Positions 61,685 to 64,000 of a stretch of DNA of 64,000 nt are shown here, piece by piece. Source of the DNA: AG1 sp035559775 (lineage in GTDB: Archaea; Thermoproteota; Thermoprotei_A; Sulfolobales; AG1); the NCBI GenBank assembly GCA_035559775.1, contig DATMAU010000038.1, forward strand, positions 34,561-98,560. The letters are read 5' to 3'. How positions within the stretch are numbered: the stretch's first letter is position 1; every line of letters starts with the position of its first letter. The notes beneath the pieces are model-generated. The model saw only the letters and a program-made list of their open reading frames with translations, was not told the origin of the DNA and searched no databases. The position numbers and the translations under genes were made by a program.

Positions 61685-64000
61685 GCCATAACCCTTCTCA
61701 GCTTGCCCAACCATCCCTTGCTCTCCTGTATAGATGTGACAACATCTATAGCGTCGGGGCTTATCATATTACCAACAGGCCCTTGGGCTGAACCGGCAAA
61801 CCCGGAGAACCATGTGATACTAACTATCGGTATACAGCCCCCATTATAGCGCCAGCAGCTCTGCTGCTCAGTATTAGCTACATAGGCCTTAAGCCTTATA
61901 GAACCCCTGAGGGTTAATAGCTCGACCAGGTCTCCTGAAGATATGCCTAGCTTCTCAGCAATATTACTAGGAATCGTTACAAAAGGCTCTGGAACAAGCT
62001 CCCTTAATAGTGGGATGTTCCTCGACATAGAGCCTGAGTGGAAATGCTCGGTAAGCCTGTTACTAGTTATTATCACTAGCTCACCTTCAGCTGCAGCCAG
62101 CTCTGCTGGGATCGCTGATAGACCCTCACTACCCGTTTTCAGATCCACTCTACCGAGCATTACGTCGAGGTTATACCTGTTAATCCACGCTATAGATGGG
62201 TATTTTACTGCAAACTCTATATGGGGGGACTCGGCAGGCTCTGTATGGATCGGCCATCTGAAATCATAGCCAGCATACCAGCCTCCATCCTCCTCGATAA
62301 CCCTGGCTACGGCCTCTTTATAGCTCCCCAGCTCCTTAGAATACCTAGATAGTCTCTCACGGATACCCATATATCTCTCTTTGAAATCCCGCCACCCCTT
62401 GCCTGGGAAGAAGGGCCTCTTGAGACTCGCGGGCAGGCTGGCTGTCTCTTCATCCCAATATAGGGTATCGTTGACCCAGAGATAGAATGCTCCTGTGATC
62501 TCAGAGAACCCCAGGTAATTAAGCACATTTACCCTCTCCTGCTCTTCTACTATGAAATTACCTCTGATCTTCGGCTCCCCCGTCCTTACGAAGCCTATTA
62601 TATCGAGACCTCCAAAGAGATCCGATACACCGCTTAGCCTCCTCTTAAAAGCCCTTGGCTCCCAGAAACCGTGCCCTGGTATGAATGCTGGTCTATACTC
62701 ACCTGTATATTCATCTATCCACTCACCGGTCTCGCCACACACCCTCCACTTTCTCCCAGCAGCCTCTACGTCTATGCACTTCCCAATGTCTATTGATAGA
62801 GAGTCATAGTTATACATGAACCTAACATTCTGGGGCCATGACCAGCCCCAGTTCTTATACACTTTATAGATCTTGCTGAAGAGACCATCAATCTCTCCTT
62901 CACTCCGCAAATTATTATCCCTGGACATGGATCTAAAGACACCTCTAACAGGGTCATAGAGACCTTGGTATAGAAGCATAGAGAAGTTGATCTCCTTATT
63001 TATGATTCTCGGGTTCACCTGCTCCTCAAGTTTACCAACAGGTTTCGAGGATCCCGTGCCACCGCTATAATCCCATGATGAGTGGGGCTCAACGGGCCTT
63101 CTATACACCTCTATATAACTGCCTCTTTTCCTAAAGATCACTGTTTCTTCCTTTACGCCATAATGCTCGCTGGGTAACCTGATCCCGTGCTTCTCTCTAA
63201 GCCTTTTATAGAGATTCACTATGATCCAGTAATCAGGTCTCGAGTCACCTATAGGTTCGATAACCCTGTATGACCACTGAATAACCCTATTACCATTAGT
63301 TCTACTCCCCTCCTTCTCGGCAAAAGAACACGCTGGTAAAAGTATATCGGCAAACCATGCTGTCTCGGTCTCGAAGAGATCGCTCACCACCAAAAGATCC
63401 AAGGAAGAGAGGGCTGCCATAACAAGCTTAGAGTTCGGGTTAGTAACAATGGGATTTTCACCAAATATTAGGGCTGCCTTTATATCGCCTCTTAGCGATG
63501 CCGTCACAAAAGCAACCTCGGAGTAACCAAGCCCCATAGGAAAATCACAGACCACAGTGCCATTAACAGGATCTTCAGGTGGTATTGTGCCGCAAAACAC
63601 GCCCCATGCAAGCTCGAGCCTGCGCCAACCATAGAAATTATATACTTGGAGCACCTTGTTAAGATCTGCCTGTCCTCTGCTAGGCTTAGATATAGATCTA
63701 AAGGGATCTTTATCACGCGCCCATCCAGGAACCTCCCAGCTCCAGGCATCAGGCATCCCCTGGAGCTTCCAGTCCTGATAAACCCTTATAGATAGTGTAT
63801 TTGTGGGCGGCGACACATAGCCTGGGAGAGAACCCATACCATTCCCCTGCACGTCTGTCGCTCCTTGGACGTTGCTGTGTCCTCTGAATGGGTGTGTTCC
63901 TCCTCCTGGGAAGCCTACGTTTCCTAGGAGTAGCTGGACTATCGCTGCTGATCTAATAATATTTACTGTAGCGTTCGTGTGCTGTGTGAAGCCCATGGCC
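61681..64000 (-). CDS. Molybdopterin oxidoreductase, formate-dehydrogenase-like large subunit, 5'-truncated by window edge
   Basis: The reading frame runs to the end of the window, so the N-terminus with the 4Fe-4S site and the Cys/Sec ligand is missing. The visible 772 residues contain GFTQHTNATVNIIRSAAIVQ and GGTHPFRGHSNVQGATD, a formate dehydrogenase signature, GENPIVTNPNS, and the C-terminal cofactor domain (ITSNRLTEHFHSGSMSRNIP, then TWFSGFAGSAQGPVGNMIS). It probably oxidises formate or a related substrate, using cofactor made by MoaA. It is the first gene of a pair with the Fe-S subunit. Confidence 0.9.
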   Translation of the reverse strand, partial: AMGFTQHTNATVNIIRSAAIVQLLLGNVGFPGGGTHPFRGHSNVQGATDVQGNGMGSLPGYVSPPTNTLSIRVYQDWKLQGMPDAWSWEVPGWARDKDPFRSISKPSRGQADLNKVLQVYNFYGWRRLELAWGVFCGTIPPEDPVNGTVVCDFPMGLGYSEVAFVTASLRGDIKAALIFGENPIVTNPNSKLVMAALSSLDLLVVSDLFETETAWFADILLPACSFAEKEGSRTNGNRVIQWSYRVIEPIGDSRPDYWIIVNLYKRLREKHGIRLPSEHYGVKEETVIFRKRGSYIEVYRRPVEPHSSWDYSGGTGSSKPVGKLEEQVNPRIINKEINFSMLLYQGLYDPVRGVFRSMSRDNNLRSEGEIDGLFSKIYKVYKNWGWSWPQNVRFMYNYDSLSIDIGKCIDVEAAGRKWRVCGETGEWIDEYTGEYRPAFIPGHGFWEPRAFKRRLSGVSDLFGGLDIIGFVRTGEPKIRGNFIVEEQERVNVLNYLGFSEITGAFYLWVNDTLYWDEETASLPASLKRPFFPGKGWRDFKERYMGIRERLSRYSKELGSYKEAVARVIEEDGGWYAGYDFRWPIHTEPAESPHIEFAVKYPSIAWINRYNLDVMLGRVDLKTGSEGLSAIPAELAAAEGELVIITSNRLTEHFHSGSMSRNIPLLRELVPEPFVTIPSNIAEKLGISSGDLVELLTLRGSIRLKAYVANTEQQSCWRYNGGCIPIVSITWFSGFAGSAQGPVGNMISPDAIDVVTSIQESKGWLGKLRRVMA

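Noticed and set aside
1..64000. CRISPR array or cas genes
   Set aside because: No regularly spaced direct repeats with unique spacers and no Cas-type frame were seen. The dispersed repeats are single copies at separate loci.

Overview
The window looks like chromosomal DNA of a thermophilic crenarchaeon (Thermoproteota), close to the Sulfolobales/Desulfurococcales side. The evidence is archaeal-type genes throughout (EF-1A next to uS10, KEOPS Pcc1, Brix protein, Hel308, Lrp/AsnC, translin, archaeal TrpRS), a tetraether-lipid-synthase-like radical SAM protein, heavy use of AGA/AGG/ATA codons, GTG/TTG starts, and AT-rich TATA boxes about 25-30 bases before many start codons, often implying leaderless or near-leaderless mRNAs. 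A Rieske/cytochrome b pair, a B-type haem-copper oxidase, Fe/Mn superoxide dismutase and a formate-dehydrogenase-like enzyme suggest an oxygen-respiring organism. The species cannot be fixed from sequence alone.

Layout: 1-4020 holds a 5'-truncated Tes-like radical SAM enzyme, TrpRS and MoaA. 4079-6709 encodes cytochrome b and Rieske protein, followed by a membrane protein, a PhoH/KH ATPase and an NAD-kinase-like protein. tRNA-Arg and tRNA-Ser lie at 10.5-11.1 kb. 11.7-15.8 kb carries a two-gene glutamate synthase, then enolase. 18.2-24.4 kb has Hsp20, a PPP phosphatase, a PP-loop-less TtuA-like protein, an Lrp regulator and a translin/Trm5-like operon. 25.3-30.5 kb has an amidohydrolase, a double-hotdog thioesterase, uS10, EF-1A and an SCP2 protein. 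30.5-37.8 kb has a flippase, threonine synthase, RpiB, GlmS and a solitary SucD. 38.2-44.5 kb holds a methyltransferase, a secreted Lon-like protease, a membrane HerA-like ATPase and a BtuF-like protein without a signal peptide. 44.8-48.2 kb is a B-type terminal oxidase operon, including a 43-residue subunit too short for normal gene calling, with paired operator-like palindromes and a nearby HTH regulator. 49.5-58.6 kb has agmatinase, Pcc1/Brix/HAD, a CBS-HPF-like fusion, tRNA-Val, SOD, Hel308 and homoserine dehydrogenase. 59.2-64 kb has tRNA-Pro, hemerythrin-DUF2249, a secreted protein and a formate-dehydrogenase-like pair that runs off the end.

The most unusual signal lies between the genes. 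Nearly every long intergenic region holds a copy of one of two repeat families of about 220-320 bp. Family 1 has at least six clear copies (A-F) and two probable ones (I, K). Two copies, about 7 kb apart and inverted, are almost identical. Family 2 has three copies (G, H, J). The better-preserved copies start with their own TATA box, have GC-rich foldable cores, and in places read like the decayed C-terminal tail of a TnpB protein, yet no tnpA or tnpB gene is present. They look like solo omega-RNA/right-end relics of IS605/IS607-type elements, or a class of promoter-bearing small RNAs derived from them.
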